Part shown: in pieces, positions 33,030 through 42,031 of the stretch
Layout: every line of letters begins with the position of its first letter
Numbering within the stretch: position 1 is the first letter of the stretch
Assembly: GCA_022800665.1 (NCBI GenBank)
Contig: JAAWQS010000015.1
Location: forward strand, 1-45,009
Source: Oscillospiraceae bacterium
GTDB lineage: Bacteria > Bacillota > Clostridia > Oscillospirales > Oscillospiraceae
Length of the DNA stretch: 45,009 nt
Direction of reading: 5' to 3'
Translations under genes and position numbers: made by a program
The notes under the pieces: model-generated
Told to the model about the DNA's origin: nothing
The model's database searches: none
Seen by the model: the letters and a program-made list of their open reading frames with translations, nothing else

Positions 33030-33064
33030 TTGAGAATCCTCACAATCTTTAAGTGTCAAATTCT

Positions 33065-33093
33065 ATTATAAGATTTCATTTTTCAATTGTCAA
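33065..33093 (-). promoter_or_regulatory. Perfect consensus promoter of the small gene
   Basis: Minus-strand TTGACA (33093-33088), 17-base spacer, TATAAT (33070-33065). Both boxes match consensus exactly, suggesting strong or repressor-held expression. Confidence 0.92.
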
Positions 33094-33172
33094 GCCGCAA
33101 ATGACTTTTTACCATTGTACATTTTCTATAGATTTTTGCCTATCATGAACAAAAAGAGAGGTGCTAGGCAAT

Positions 33173-33499
33173 ATGGAATTGGATTATTCTGAAATCGGAA
33201 AGAGGATTGCATCTCGCCGGAAAATGTTGGGACTGAGTCAGGAACAGCTCGGAGAGATGGCCGACATCAGCAGAACTTATATGTCCAGCATCGAACGCGC
33301 GCAATCCATCCCGTCAACGGAGGTCATCATGCGGCTGGCGTTCGCGCTGGACACAACGCCCGACACATTTCTGGTTGGCGCCGCACGCATGGACAATGGC
33401 GAGTGGCGGGACGTGGCCGAGCTGCTGCGTGGGATGAATATGCAGCAGCTGTCGCTGGCCAGGAGCTTTCTGACATGGCTGTTGGAGGAGCTGAAATAA
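33173..33499 (+). CDS. XRE-family transcriptional regulator
   Basis: A 108-residue repressor-type protein. The helix-turn-helix spans about residues 7-65 (IGKRIASRRKMLGLSQEQLG, RTYMSSIERAQSIPS) and is followed by a short helical dimerisation tail, like SinR-type regulators. I chose ATG 33173 with GAGAGG upstream; a GTG four codons earlier is possible. It diverges from the 61-residue gene and is followed by the separately transcribed ddl-murF pair. Confidence 0.88.
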   Translation: MELDYSEIGKRIASRRKMLGLSQEQLGEMADISRTYMSSIERAQSIPSTEVIMRLAFALDTTPDTFLVGAARMDNGEWRDVAELLRGMNMQQLSLARSFLTWLLEELK

Positions 33500-33538
33500 A
33501 AAAGCGGGCCGGGAACAGGAGAACTCGCAAAGAGAACG

Positions 33539-33567
33539 GTTGTATTTTGCACACCGCCATGCTATAC
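33539..33567 (+). promoter_or_regulatory. Promoter of ddl-murF
   Basis: TTGTAT (33539-33544), 17-base spacer, TATACT (33562-33567). The leader is about 40 bases before the ddl ATG. Confidence 0.65.
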
Positions 33568-33615
33568 TGTAGTGTATCTGTCTAGCGATCAAGACGAATG
33601 TGAGGAACCTGTTTC

Positions 33616-34677
33616 ATGAAAATCGTCGTATTGGCCGGGGGGCTGTCCCCGGAACGCCAGGTCTCTCTGGTGTCGGGCCAGAATATCTGCCGCGCACTGT
33701 GCGGCCTGGGCCACCAGGCGGTTCTGGTAGATATGTTTTTAGGGCTGGAGGACTGGAGCGGTCCTCTGGAGGACATATTCTGCGCCCCCGGCGGTCTGTG
33801 CCGGGAACATCAGATTGACACCCAGGAGCCGGACCTGGAGGCCGTGCGCCGGTCCAGGACGGACCAGTCCCCCAACCTCTTCGGCCCGCGGGTCCTGGAC
33901 GCCTGCGCCCTGGCGGACATTGTCTTCCTGGGCCTCCATGGGGAGTGCGGCGAGGACGGGCGGGTACAGGCCGCCTTCGACCTGCTGGGCATCCCCTATA
34001 CCGGGTCGGGCTGTCTGGCCTCCGGTATGGCGATGAACAAGGCGGTGGCAAAGCGGATGATGGAGTCCGCCGGCGTCCCCACGCCCCCCTGGAGGGAGCT
34101 GGTCTATGGGGCGGCGGATATCCCCCGTCTGACGGAGGAGCTGCCCGTCCCCTGCGCGGTGAAGACCATCAACGGCGGCTCGTCCCTGGGCATGGCCTTG
34201 CCGGATACCCGCGGGGAGCTGGCGGACGCCCTGAAGGAGATGCTGCGCTTTGGCGGACATGTGGTGGTGGAGCAGAAAATCCAGGGCCGGGACCTGACGG
34301 TGGGCATACTGGGGGAGGCGTACCTCCCTGCGGTGGAGATCACCCCCCAGCCGGGGGCATACTTCGACTACGCCGCCAAGTATCAGGCCGGCGGGAGCCG
34401 GGAGGTGTGTCCGGCCCCCATCACGGAGGAGCAGTGGCGGACCATGGGCGACGCTACCCTGCGGCTCCACCGGGCGTTGGGGCTGGAGGTCTACTCCAGG
34501 GCGGACTTCGTCCTGGACGATACGGGCCGGGCCTGGTGCCTGGAGATCAACACCCTGCCGGGCATGACCCCAGGGAGCCTGCTGCCCAAGGAGGCGGCGG
34601 CGGTGGGGCTGCGCTACCAGGACCTGTGCGGCAGGATTTTGGAGCTGTCCCTGGCGAAAACAAGGAAAGGCAGGTGA
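33616..34677 (+). CDS. ddl: D-alanine--D-alanine ligase
   Basis: A 353-residue ATP-grasp ligase that joins two D-Ala for peptidoglycan. The N-terminal GGLSPERQVSLVSG, LGLHGECGEDG, IPYTGSGCLASGMAMNK, the ATP-grasp segment VKTINGGSSLGM and the metal site CLEINTLPGMTPGSLLPKEA are all present. ATG 33616 follows GTGAGGAACC. It is paired with murF seven bases downstream, which uses its product. Confidence 0.95.
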   Translation: MKIVVLAGGLSPERQVSLVSGQNICRALCGLGHQAVLVDMFLGLEDWSGPLEDIFCAPGGLCREHQIDTQEPDLEAVRRSRTDQSPNLFGPRVLDACALADIVFLGLHGECGEDGRVQAAFDLLGIPYTGSGCLASGMAMNKAVAKRMMESAGVPTPPWRELVYGAADIPRLTEELPVPCAVKTINGGSSLGMALPDTRGELADALKEMLRFGGHVVVEQKIQGRDLTVGILGEAYLPAVEITPQPGAYFDYAAKYQAGGSREVCPAPITEEQWRTMGDATLRLHRALGLEVYSRADFVLDDTGRAWCLEINTLPGMTPGSLLPKEAAAVGLRYQDLCGRILELSLAKTRKGR

Positions 34678-34683
34678 GCCGCC

Positions 34684-36069
34684 ATGACGCCTGTTACTGC
34701 GGCCCAATTGTGCGGGGCCGTACACGGAACGCTGTACGGCGATGAAAACATAACCATTACCGCCGTGTCCACCGACAGCCGGACCATTGGTCCCGGCGCG
34801 TGGTTTGTGCCGCTGGCGGGAGAGCGGTTCGACGGTCACGACTACATCGGCAAGGCATTGGAAAACGGCGGGGCCGGGTGCTTCTGCGCCCGTCTCCCGG
34901 AGGTCCTGCTGCCAGGAAAAGCGTATATTCTGGTGCAGGATACCAAAACCGCCCTGCGGGATTTGGCGGGCTGGTACCGGGGGCAATTTGACCTGCCCGT
35001 GGTGCAGATTACCGGCAGTATGGGGAAGACTACCCTGAAGGAACTGCTGGCCGGGGTACTGTCCCAGCGGTACGACACCCTGAAGACCCACGGCAACCTC
35101 AACGGCGACATCGGCGCGCCCCTGACCCTGCTGCGGCTGGAACCCAATCACCAGGCTCTGGTGATTGAGACCGGCATGGATGAATTCGGGCAGATCCGGT
35201 GGCTGGGCGGGGTTATCCGGCCCGACGTGGCGGTCATCACCAACGTGGATGACGTCCACCTGTCCCACTTCGGCAGCAGAGAGGACATTCTGAAGGCAAA
35301 GGCGGAAATTTTTGAGAACCTCCGTCCCGGCGGTCTGGCTGTGCTGAACGGGGACGACGCCCTGCTCAACACTCTGCGTCTGGACTGCGATACTGTCCGC
35401 TGCGGGGTTGCCGGCGGCTGCGGCGTACGGGTGGAAAACCTGGAGAGCCGGGGCATGGACGCCATCTGCTGCACCATTGCCACGGCTCAGGGCCGCTATC
35501 CCCTGACCATCCCCTCCCCCGCGGCCCACATGGCGGAGCTGTCCGCCCTGGCGGTGGCGGTGGCGGAACGGCTGGGGCTGACGGCGGACGAGATCATCCG
35601 GGGCATCGCCGCCTATACGCCTGCGGATAACCGCCTGCGGGTGGAGCATCTGCCCGGCGGCAGGATTATGATTAACGACAGCTATAACGCCAATCCCCGG
35701 TCTGTGCAGGCGGATGTGAAGATTCTGGCCCGTCACGCAGGCGGCAGGCGGATTGCCATGCTGGGGGACATGACCGAGCTGGGCAGTGCGGAGGCGTCGG
35801 GCCACCGGGCTGTGGGCCAGTGCGTGGGACGGCTGGGCATCGACGTGCTGCTGGCCGTCGGGCCGCGGAGCCGGGAGTGGATGGTCCCGGCGGCAGAGGA
35901 GGCCGGGTGTCCGGATGTGCGCTGGTTCGAAAGCCGGGAGGCGGCTCAGGCTGTTCTGCCCGCTCTCTTCGGGCCGGGAGACGCGCTGCTGCTGAAGGCG
36001 TCCCACTTCTTTGGACGGTTTGATCTGGCGGCGGACTTTTTGCGGGAGTATTCTTTTGCAGACTCGTGA
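34684..36069 (+). CDS. murF: UDP-MurNAc-tripeptide--D-Ala-D-Ala ligase
   Basis: A 461-residue Mur ligase that adds D-Ala-D-Ala to the peptidoglycan precursor in the cytoplasm. The N-terminal domain holds the UDP-substrate loop (VSTDSRTIGPGAWFVPL). The central domain has P-loop ITGSMGKTTLKE and NGDIGAPLTLL, and the C-terminal domain has MINDSYNANPRSV and MLGDMTELG. ATG follows AGGTGAG. It is a natural operon partner of ddl. Confidence 0.96.
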   Translation: MTPVTAAQLCGAVHGTLYGDENITITAVSTDSRTIGPGAWFVPLAGERFDGHDYIGKALENGGAGCFCARLPEVLLPGKAYILVQDTKTALRDLAGWYRGQFDLPVVQITGSMGKTTLKELLAGVLSQRYDTLKTHGNLNGDIGAPLTLLRLEPNHQALVIETGMDEFGQIRWLGGVIRPDVAVITNVDDVHLSHFGSREDILKAKAEIFENLRPGGLAVLNGDDALLNTLRLDCDTVRCGVAGGCGVRVENLESRGMDAICCTIATAQGRYPLTIPSPAAHMAELSALAVAVAERLGLTADEIIRGIAAYTPADNRLRVEHLPGGRIMINDSYNANPRSVQADVKILARHAGGRRIAMLGDMTELGSAEASGHRAVGQCVGRLGIDVLLAVGPRSREWMVPAAEEAGCPDVRWFESREAAQAVLPALFGPGDALLLKASHFFGRFDLAADFLREYSFADS

Positions 36070-36121
36070 AAAGGCGAGGCGAGACTGAGGGGGCTTCCGT
36101 AATTCTTCAACTGCCCCAGCA

Positions 36122-36149
36122 TTCACAAAAAGCGATAAAGAGATAAAAT
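36122..36149 (+). promoter_or_regulatory. Promoter before the ABC-F gene
   Basis: TTCACA (36122-36127), 16-base spacer, TAAAAT (36144-36149). The predicted start point (about 36156) is only some six bases before the ATG, and no ribosome site is visible. Confidence 0.55.
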
Positions 36150-36161
36150 TGGTAAAAGAAC

Positions 36162-38054
36162 ATGATAGAAATCAGTGTCAACGGACTGAAAAAGTCCTTT
36201 GAAATCGGAAATAATATTTTAGACGGCGTCACCTTCCAGGTGGAGACCGGGGAGCGGGTGGGACTGCTGGGCCGCAACGGCGCGGGCAAGTCCACCCTCT
36301 TCCGCATTCTCACCGGGGAGCTGGAGGCCGACGAGGGCGATGTGGTCATTGCCCGCGGACGGCGGCTGGGCCTGATCTCCCAAATCCCGGTGTACCCTGT
36401 GGGCTTCACCGTGGAGGACGTGCTCCAGACCGCCTTCTCCCGCCACAGGAAGCTGGCGGAGGAGATGGAGAAATTAGCCGCCAGCATGGCCGCCGGGGAC
36501 AGCAGCGAGGAAACTCTCCGGCGTTACGGCGAGCTGGCGGCGAAATTCGAGGGCATCGGCGGCTATGACACGGAGACGGCGGTGAGCAAGGTGGCCAACG
36601 GCCTGTCCATCTCCAAGGATATGCGCGCCCAGCTTTTTGACAGTCTCTCCGGCGGCGAGAAAACCCGTGTGAACCTGGGCCGTCTGATTCTGGAGGACAC
36701 GGACGTGCTGCTGCTGGACGAACCGACCAACCACCTGGACCTCCACGCGGTGGAGTGGCTGGAGGACTACGTGCGGCGGTTCAAGGGAACCGTCATCGCC
36801 ATCAGCCACGACCGATACTTCCTGGACCGGACCATCAGCCGGGTCATTGAGGTCTGCGGCGGCCACGCGGAATTCTACCCCGGCAACTACAGCTTTTACG
36901 CCATTGAAAAGGAACGGCGGTATCTGGAGAAGCTGCGGCGGTATGAGAAGGAGCAGGCGGAGATTCAGCGGCTGACGGAGACGGCCACCAAGATGCACGA
37001 GCACGGTACGGAGCTGCTCCACAAACGGGCCTTTTCCATTGAGCGGCGCATTGAGCGCATCCGTCAGACGGAAAAGCCCACCAAGTCCCGGACCATGACC
37101 AACCGCTTCGGAGAGAAGGAGTTCTTCGGGGACGAGGTGATGCAGGTCCGGGAGATGGGGAAAGCCTTTGGAGAGCGGCAGCTGTTCCGGGGGGTGGACC
37201 TGCGGGTGGAGGGCGGCGAGCGGATCGCCCTCATCGGCGACAACGGTACGGGAAAATCCACCCTGCTGAAAATCCTGATGGACGAGGAGCGGCCCGACCA
37301 GGGCTGGGTCAAATACGGCCCCACCGTCCGCACCGCCTACCTGCCCCAGATCATCTACTTTGACAACCCCCAGCGGAACCTGGTGGACACCATGCTCTAC
37401 GCCAAGCGGGGCATGTCCACCCAGACCGCCAGGGACCGTCTGGGCGCGTTCAACTTCCGGGGAGAGGATGTGTTCAAGCCTGTCTCCGTCCTCTCCGGCG
37501 GGGAGCAGAGCCGCCTGCGGCTGTGTATGCTGATGGACGAGGAGATCAACCTGCTGGTGCTGGACGAGCCGACCAACCACTTGGACATCGACAGCCGGGA
37601 GTGGATTGAGGAGGCGGTGGAGTCCTACGAGGGGACGCTTCTGTTTGTCAGCCACGACCGCTACTTCATCAACCGTTTTGCCACCCGAATCTGGGAGCTG
37701 GAGAACGGCGTGATTACCGACTATCCCGTCCCCTTTGGACGGTATAAGGAGATCAAGGAGCGGGAAAAGGCTCTGGCCTACGCCCAGCCCCAGCCAAAGG
37801 CGGAGAAAAGCAAACCGAAGCCGGTTCCAAAGGGCGGCAAAGCCCAGCAGGCGGCCCGGAAACAGCTGACCATCTGCGAGCGGGAGCTGGAGAAGCTGGA
37901 GGCCGAGGTCAAAACCCTGGAGGCCGAGCTGGAGGCCAACGCCTGCGACTACGAGAAGTACAGCGTTCTCTATGCCCGGAAAGAGGAGCTGGACGGGCAG
38001 ATGCTGGAGCTGATGGAGCGGTGGGAAAAGCTGGCCGGGGAAGCTGAGGGCTGA
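36162..38054 (+). CDS. ABC-F family ATPase (Uup/YdiF-like)
   Basis: A 630-residue soluble protein with two ABC domains and no membrane part. Walker A sequences are GRNGAGKST and GDNGTGKST, signatures are LSGGEKTR and LSGGEQSR, and both Walker B sites read LVLDEPTNHLD or LLLDEPTNHLD. A 70-residue inter-domain linker and a C-terminal Lys/Glu-rich coiled coil (about 560-625) are typical. Members act on ribosomes as translation factors or in antibiotic protection; the C-terminal coiled coil favours the Uup/YdiF housekeeping type. No Shine-Dalgarno site precedes the ATG. Confidence 0.92.
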   Translation: MIEISVNGLKKSFEIGNNILDGVTFQVETGERVGLLGRNGAGKSTLFRILTGELEADEGDVVIARGRRLGLISQIPVYPVGFTVEDVLQTAFSRHRKLAEEMEKLAASMAAGDSSEETLRRYGELAAKFEGIGGYDTETAVSKVANGLSISKDMRAQLFDSLSGGEKTRVNLGRLILEDTDVLLLDEPTNHLDLHAVEWLEDYVRRFKGTVIAISHDRYFLDRTISRVIEVCGGHAEFYPGNYSFYAIEKERRYLEKLRRYEKEQAEIQRLTETATKMHEHGTELLHKRAFSIERRIERIRQTEKPTKSRTMTNRFGEKEFFGDEVMQVREMGKAFGERQLFRGVDLRVEGGERIALIGDNGTGKSTLLKILMDEERPDQGWVKYGPTVRTAYLPQIIYFDNPQRNLVDTMLYAKRGMSTQTARDRLGAFNFRGEDVFKPVSVLSGGEQSRLRLCMLMDEEINLLVLDEPTNHLDIDSREWIEEAVESYEGTLLFVSHDRYFINRFATRIWELENGVITDYPVPFGRYKEIKEREKALAYAQPQPKAEKSKPKPVPKGGKAQQAARKQLTICERELEKLEAEVKTLEAELEANACDYEKYSVLYARKEELDGQMLELMERWEKLAGEAEG

Positions 38055-38055
38055 T

Positions 38056-38808
38056 ATGCGTAAGACAGAAATAGCCTGCTATACTCTGGCGGTTCTCTTT
38101 TTCCTGCTGGGGGCGTCCATGCGATTTGTGTTCACCGCCGTGCGCTTTACCGGATTCCTGCTCTGGTGCGGGGCGGCGGCGTTGGTACTCTTCGCTCTGC
38201 TGGACCGCTGGGGACAGCGTCGGGCCTGGGCCAGAGGCTGCAAACGGCTGCTGCTGGTCCTGCTGGTCTTGGGGACGCTGCTGTTCACCGCCCTGGAGGC
38301 GATGGTGGTCTCCAACGCCCGGACCAGCTGGCCCGAAGAGCCGGCGGCGATGGTCATTTTAGGCGCGGGGGTCAACGGTACCCAGCCGTCCCTGAGTCTG
38401 GAGTCCCGGCTGGAGGCCGCCCTCTACTATATCGGTCAGGACCCAGGGCAGTTTCCCATCGTTGTGACCGGCTCCCAGGGGCCGGGCGAGGAGATCAGTG
38501 AGGCCCGCTGCATGGCCCAGTGGCTGGTGGAACACCAGGTGGACCCGGACCGCATCCTGCTGGAAGAACAGGCCGGGACGACGGAGGAAAACGTGGCGTA
38601 TTCCAAAGCGCTGCTGGCTGCATACGGCGTGGAGGAGGGCGCGGCGGTGGCGGTCGTCACCAGCGACTATCACCTCTGCCGGGCCAAGTGGCTGTGGGGC
38701 GGCGGGATGCACCCGGTAGCCGCCTATATGCCGGGGCAGTTCTGGCCGCTGACGGTGAATTACTACGTGCGGGAGGCTTTCGCGCTGGCTGCGGCGATTG
38801 TTTTTTGA
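38056..38808 (+). CDS. YdcF/SanA-family (DUF218) membrane protein
   Basis: A 250-residue protein with about three N-terminal membrane segments (residues 7-27, 32-50 and 65-88) and then the DUF218 fold. Conserved patterns are VILGAGVNGTQPSLSLESRL, VVTGSQGPGEEISEA and TSDYHLCRAKWL. The family is linked to envelope functions but its reaction is not settled. It starts one base after the ABC-F stop, so it is co-translated. Confidence 0.82.
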   Translation: MRKTEIACYTLAVLFFLLGASMRFVFTAVRFTGFLLWCGAAALVLFALLDRWGQRRAWARGCKRLLLVLLVLGTLLFTALEAMVVSNARTSWPEEPAAMVILGAGVNGTQPSLSLESRLEAALYYIGQDPGQFPIVVTGSQGPGEEISEARCMAQWLVEHQVDPDRILLEEQAGTTEENVAYSKALLAAYGVEEGAAVAVVTSDYHLCRAKWLWGGGMHPVAAYMPGQFWPLTVNYYVREAFALAAAIVF

Positions 38809-38823
38809 GAGGAGGGCCGTGGA

Positions 38824-39312
38824 ATGCCCTATATTTTGTGTGTCTACTACAGCCGTACCGGTCATACGGAAAAGCTGGTGCGGGAGATCGCCCAGGAGCT
38901 GAAGTGCGAGTGCGTGAAGCTGGACGACGGCGTGGACCGCTCCGGCCTGCGGGGCTGGCTGCGCAGCGGGATGCAGGCCATGGCCCGGCAGGTCCCCGAC
39001 GTGGGGGAGATCAAGACCGTTCTGCCGCTGAACGCCTATGATCTGGTGGTGATCGGGACGCCGGTGTGGGCGGGACGGTGCAGTGCGCCAGTGCGCAGTT
39101 TTTTGAAAAAGTATGGAAAACAGCTGCGGCGGGTGGCCTATCTGGTTACAAGGGGCAGCGACGTGCGGTATGAGGAGGTCTTCGAGCAGATGGACCTGTA
39201 CGTCACCGCACCCCATGTTCACGCCGTGACCATACGGCCCCAGACAGTAGGCTCCACCTTCTGGCGGGATGAATTTGTTTCCGCCATCCGGAACGGCGGA
39301 AAGGAGAGATGA
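38824..39312 (+). CDS. Flavodoxin-family protein
   Basis: A 162-residue protein with an FMN phosphate-binding loop YYSRTGHTEKL at residues 8-18 and the second flavin loop GTPVWAGRCSAPV. It is probably a small electron carrier or NAD(P)H-quinone-type oxidoreductase in the cytoplasm. The ATG follows GAGGAGG. Spacing is 15 bases from ydcF and 4 bases before prfA. Confidence 0.85.
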   Translation: MPYILCVYYSRTGHTEKLVREIAQELKCECVKLDDGVDRSGLRGWLRSGMQAMARQVPDVGEIKTVLPLNAYDLVVIGTPVWAGRCSAPVRSFLKKYGKQLRRVAYLVTRGSDVRYEEVFEQMDLYVTAPHVHAVTIRPQTVGSTFWRDEFVSAIRNGGKER

Positions 39313-39316
39313 GGAA

Positions 39317-40393
39317 ATGCTGGACAAGCTCAAGGAGATTGCGGCCCGTTATGACGCCTTGGTCAGTCAGATGGAGGACCCCGCCACCTATGGGGACCCG
39401 GACCTGCTGCGGCGTCTGACCCAGGAACAGAAGGAGATCGAGCCGGTGGCGGAGGCCTACCGGGCGTGCCGGAAGGCGGAGGACGCCGCCGCCGCCGCCC
39501 AGGAGCTGCTGGGGGACCCGGAGCTGCGGGAAATGGCTCAGGAGGAGATCCGGCAGGCAAAGGCGGACATAGAGCGGCTGCGCCGCGAGCTGCGCCTGCT
39601 GCTGCTGCCCCGCGACCCCAACGACAGCCGCAATGTGGTCATGGAGATCCGGGGCGGCGTGGGCGGCGAAGAGGCGATGCTCTTTGCCGCGGACCTGTTC
39701 CGGATGTATGTGATGTACAGCGAGAGCCGGGGGTGGAACCTGGAGGTGGTCAGCCGGAACGAGACCGAGCTGGGCGGACTGAAGAGCATCAGCTTTTTGG
39801 TGGAGGGCGAGGGAGCCTGGTCCCGGCTGAAGTTTGAGAGCGGCGCGCACCGGGTGCAGCGGGTGCCGGTGACGGAGTCGTCGGGCCGCATCCAGACCTC
39901 CGCCGCCACGGTGGCCGTGCTGCCGGAGGCGGAGGAGGTGGAGTTCCAGATTGACCCCGGAGATTTGAAGATTGATACCTTCCGCTCCTCTGGCGCGGGG
40001 GGCCAGCACATCAATAAGACCGAGTCCGCTATTCGGATCACCCACCTGCCCACCGGCGTGGTAGTGGAGTGTCAGGACGAGCGGAGCCAGTACAAGAACA
40101 AGGACCGGGCTATGAAGATTCTCCGCTCCAAGCTCTACGAGGCGGAGCAGGAGAAGCAGAACGCCGCCATCGCCGCCCAGCGGCGCAGTCAGGTGGGGAG
40201 CGGGGACCGGTCTGAACGCATCCGCACCTACAATTTCCCCCAGGGCCGGGTGACGGACCACCGGCTGGGCGGGGATGTGAAGAATTTCAGCATAGACGCC
40301 GTCATCAACGGCGGGCTGGACCCTATCATTGACGCGCTGGTGACGGCGGAGCAGGCGGAAAAGCTGGCTGCCGTCAACGGCGGCGGGGTATAA
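39317..40393 (+). CDS. prfA: Peptide chain release factor 1
   Basis: A 358-residue class I release factor reading UAA and UAG. It has the GGQ motif at 228-230 (SSGAGGQHINKTESA) that triggers peptide release. The tripeptide position reads PVT at 184-186, where E. coli RF1 has PAT. I start at ATG 39317; an earlier in-frame start would run into the flavodoxin gene. The usual partner prmC, which methylates the GGQ glutamine, is not in this window. Confidence 0.95.
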   Translation: MLDKLKEIAARYDALVSQMEDPATYGDPDLLRRLTQEQKEIEPVAEAYRACRKAEDAAAAAQELLGDPELREMAQEEIRQAKADIERLRRELRLLLLPRDPNDSRNVVMEIRGGVGGEEAMLFAADLFRMYVMYSESRGWNLEVVSRNETELGGLKSISFLVEGEGAWSRLKFESGAHRVQRVPVTESSGRIQTSAATVAVLPEAEEVEFQIDPGDLKIDTFRSSGAGGQHINKTESAIRITHLPTGVVVECQDERSQYKNKDRAMKILRSKLYEAEQEKQNAAIAAQRRSQVGSGDRSERIRTYNFPQGRVTDHRLGGDVKNFSIDAVINGGLDPIIDALVTAEQAEKLAAVNGGGV

Positions 40394-40410
40394 ACAGAGA
40401 AGGATTTTAC

Positions 40411-41439
40411 GTGAAAACAAGATTATTAACTGCAAACGAAATTGACACCGCCGCCGGAATCCTGCGTTCCGGCGGTTTGGTGGGCATCCCCACAGAGACG
40501 GTTTACGGCCTGGGGGCCAACGGCCTGGACCCGGCGGCGGTGGGCCGTATTTTCACCGCCAAGGGCCGGCCCCAGGACAACCCCCTCATCCTCCACATCC
40601 CGGACGCCTCCTGGCTGGACCGCTACTGCCGCAACATCCCTCCAGCCGCCTGCGCCCTGGCGGAAGCGGTGTGGCCGGGACCGCTGACCATGATTTTACA
40701 GCGGCGGGAGAACGTCCCCAACGCCGTCACCTGCGGTTTGGGCACCGTGGGCATCCGCTGTCCCGGCCATCCGCTGGCCCTGGCGGTAATCCGGGCGGCG
40801 GGGCTCCCGGTGGCCGCGCCCAGCGGCAATCTGTCGGGACGGCCCAGCCCGACCTGCGCACGGCATATGCTGGAGGATATGGACGGACGGATTGACGCTA
40901 TTCTCGACGGCGGGAGCTGCGGCGTGGGGGTGGAGTCCACCATCGTGGACCTGACCCCGCCGGTTCCCCGTCTGCTGCGCCCCGGCGGACTGCCCCTGGA
41001 GCGGCTGCAGGCGGTTCTGGGGGAGGTGGCGGTGGACAGGGCCGTCACAGCCCAGCTGGGGTCTGGAGAGAAACCCCGCGCTCCGGGGATGAAGTACCGC
41101 CACTATGCGCCGAAAGCGCCGGTGGTGGTGGTCACTGGCGAGAGCCTCCGCACAGCCCGGTATATCCGGCGGAACCTGGGACAGCGCACGGGGGTGATCT
41201 GCTTCGACGAGTATGCGCCGCTGTTTTCCGGCTGCACGGTGGAGGCCATCGGCCCGGTGTCCGACAAGGCCCGGCAGGCCCGGCGGGTGTTCGAAGCCCT
41301 GCGGGCCTTTGACAGCACGGATGTGGACGCCATCTATGCCCAGTGTCCCGGCAGCGGGGGGCTGGGCTTTGCGGTGGCCAACCGGCTGAAAAAGGCGGCG
41401 GGGTTCCAGGTGGTGGATCTGGGGGAGGCGGAGGAATGA
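40411..41439 (+). CDS. L-threonylcarbamoyladenylate synthase (Sua5 type)
   Basis: A 342-residue enzyme that makes threonylcarbamoyl-AMP for the t6A37 modification of tRNA. The YrdC/TsaC domain (about 1-200, ETVYGLGANGLDP, KGRPQDNPLILH, APSGNLSGRPSPT) is followed by the Sua5 extension through a conserved PGMKYRHYAPKAP linker. It starts at GTG 40411 behind GAAGGA. Its stop overlaps the coaE start (ATGA). Confidence 0.94.
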   Translation: MKTRLLTANEIDTAAGILRSGGLVGIPTETVYGLGANGLDPAAVGRIFTAKGRPQDNPLILHIPDASWLDRYCRNIPPAACALAEAVWPGPLTMILQRRENVPNAVTCGLGTVGIRCPGHPLALAVIRAAGLPVAAPSGNLSGRPSPTCARHMLEDMDGRIDAILDGGSCGVGVESTIVDLTPPVPRLLRPGGLPLERLQAVLGEVAVDRAVTAQLGSGEKPRAPGMKYRHYAPKAPVVVVTGESLRTARYIRRNLGQRTGVICFDEYAPLFSGCTVEAIGPVSDKARQARRVFEALRAFDSTDVDAIYAQCPGSGGLGFAVANRLKKAAGFQVVDLGEAEE

Positions 41440-42026
41440 CGGTCATCGGCGTCACCGGCCCCACCGGCGCGGGGAAGACCACCCTGCTGCATGTGCTGGA
41501 GCAGGCGGGCTTCCAGGTCATCGACTGCGACCGGCTGTATTATGAGCTGCTGCGGACAGACGCCTCTTTCCGCCAGCGGCTGACAGAGGCGTTCGGACCG
41601 GTATTTCTGCCCGACGGCAGTCTGGACCGGCCCGCTTTAGCGGCCCGTGTGTTCGGCAGCAGCGGGGAACTGGACCGGCTCAATGCCGTTGTCTATCCGG
41701 CGGTGTGCGCGGCTGTGAAACAAAAAGTTAAAGATTGTTCACAATTGGGGGTTGCAATTGATGCCATCAATCTGGTAGAATCAGGATTGGATTCACTGTG
41801 CGCCTGTACTGTCGCCGTTACCGCGCCCGCCGCGTTGCGGCAGCAGCGGATTATGGTCCGGGACCGTTTGGACGCACAGCGGGCCGCGGCCAGAATGGCC
41901 GCTCAGAAGCTGGACAGCTTCTACCGGGAACACTGCGATCTTGTGCTTGAAAATGGAGAGGGCAGTCCGGAGGCGTTCGCGGAGCTTGTGCGGCGGGAGC
42001 TGGCCGGTCTGCTGCAAGGAGGTTGA
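41436..42026 (+). CDS. coaE: Dephospho-CoA kinase
   Basis: A 196-residue P-loop kinase for the last step of coenzyme A synthesis. Walker A is GPTGAGKTTLL at residues 8-18, followed by DCDRLYYELL (usually DAD.), the substrate-binding HPxV region read here as NAVVYPAV, and a terminal lid helix. The ATG overlaps the upstream stop. Slight departures at the substrate motifs are normal for clostridial members. Confidence 0.9.
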   Translation: MTVIGVTGPTGAGKTTLLHVLEQAGFQVIDCDRLYYELLRTDASFRQRLTEAFGPVFLPDGSLDRPALAARVFGSSGELDRLNAVVYPAVCAAVKQKVKDCSQLGVAIDAINLVESGLDSLCACTVAVTAPAALRQQRIMVRDRLDAQRAAARMAAQKLDSFYREHCDLVLENGEGSPEAFAELVRRELAGLLQGG

Positions 42027-42031
42027 CGGAG

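Noticed and set aside
33739-36126. A 795-codon minus-strand frame across ddl and murF
   Set aside because: It is the reverse of two well-conserved wall-synthesis genes, has no family motifs and lacks a ribosome site.
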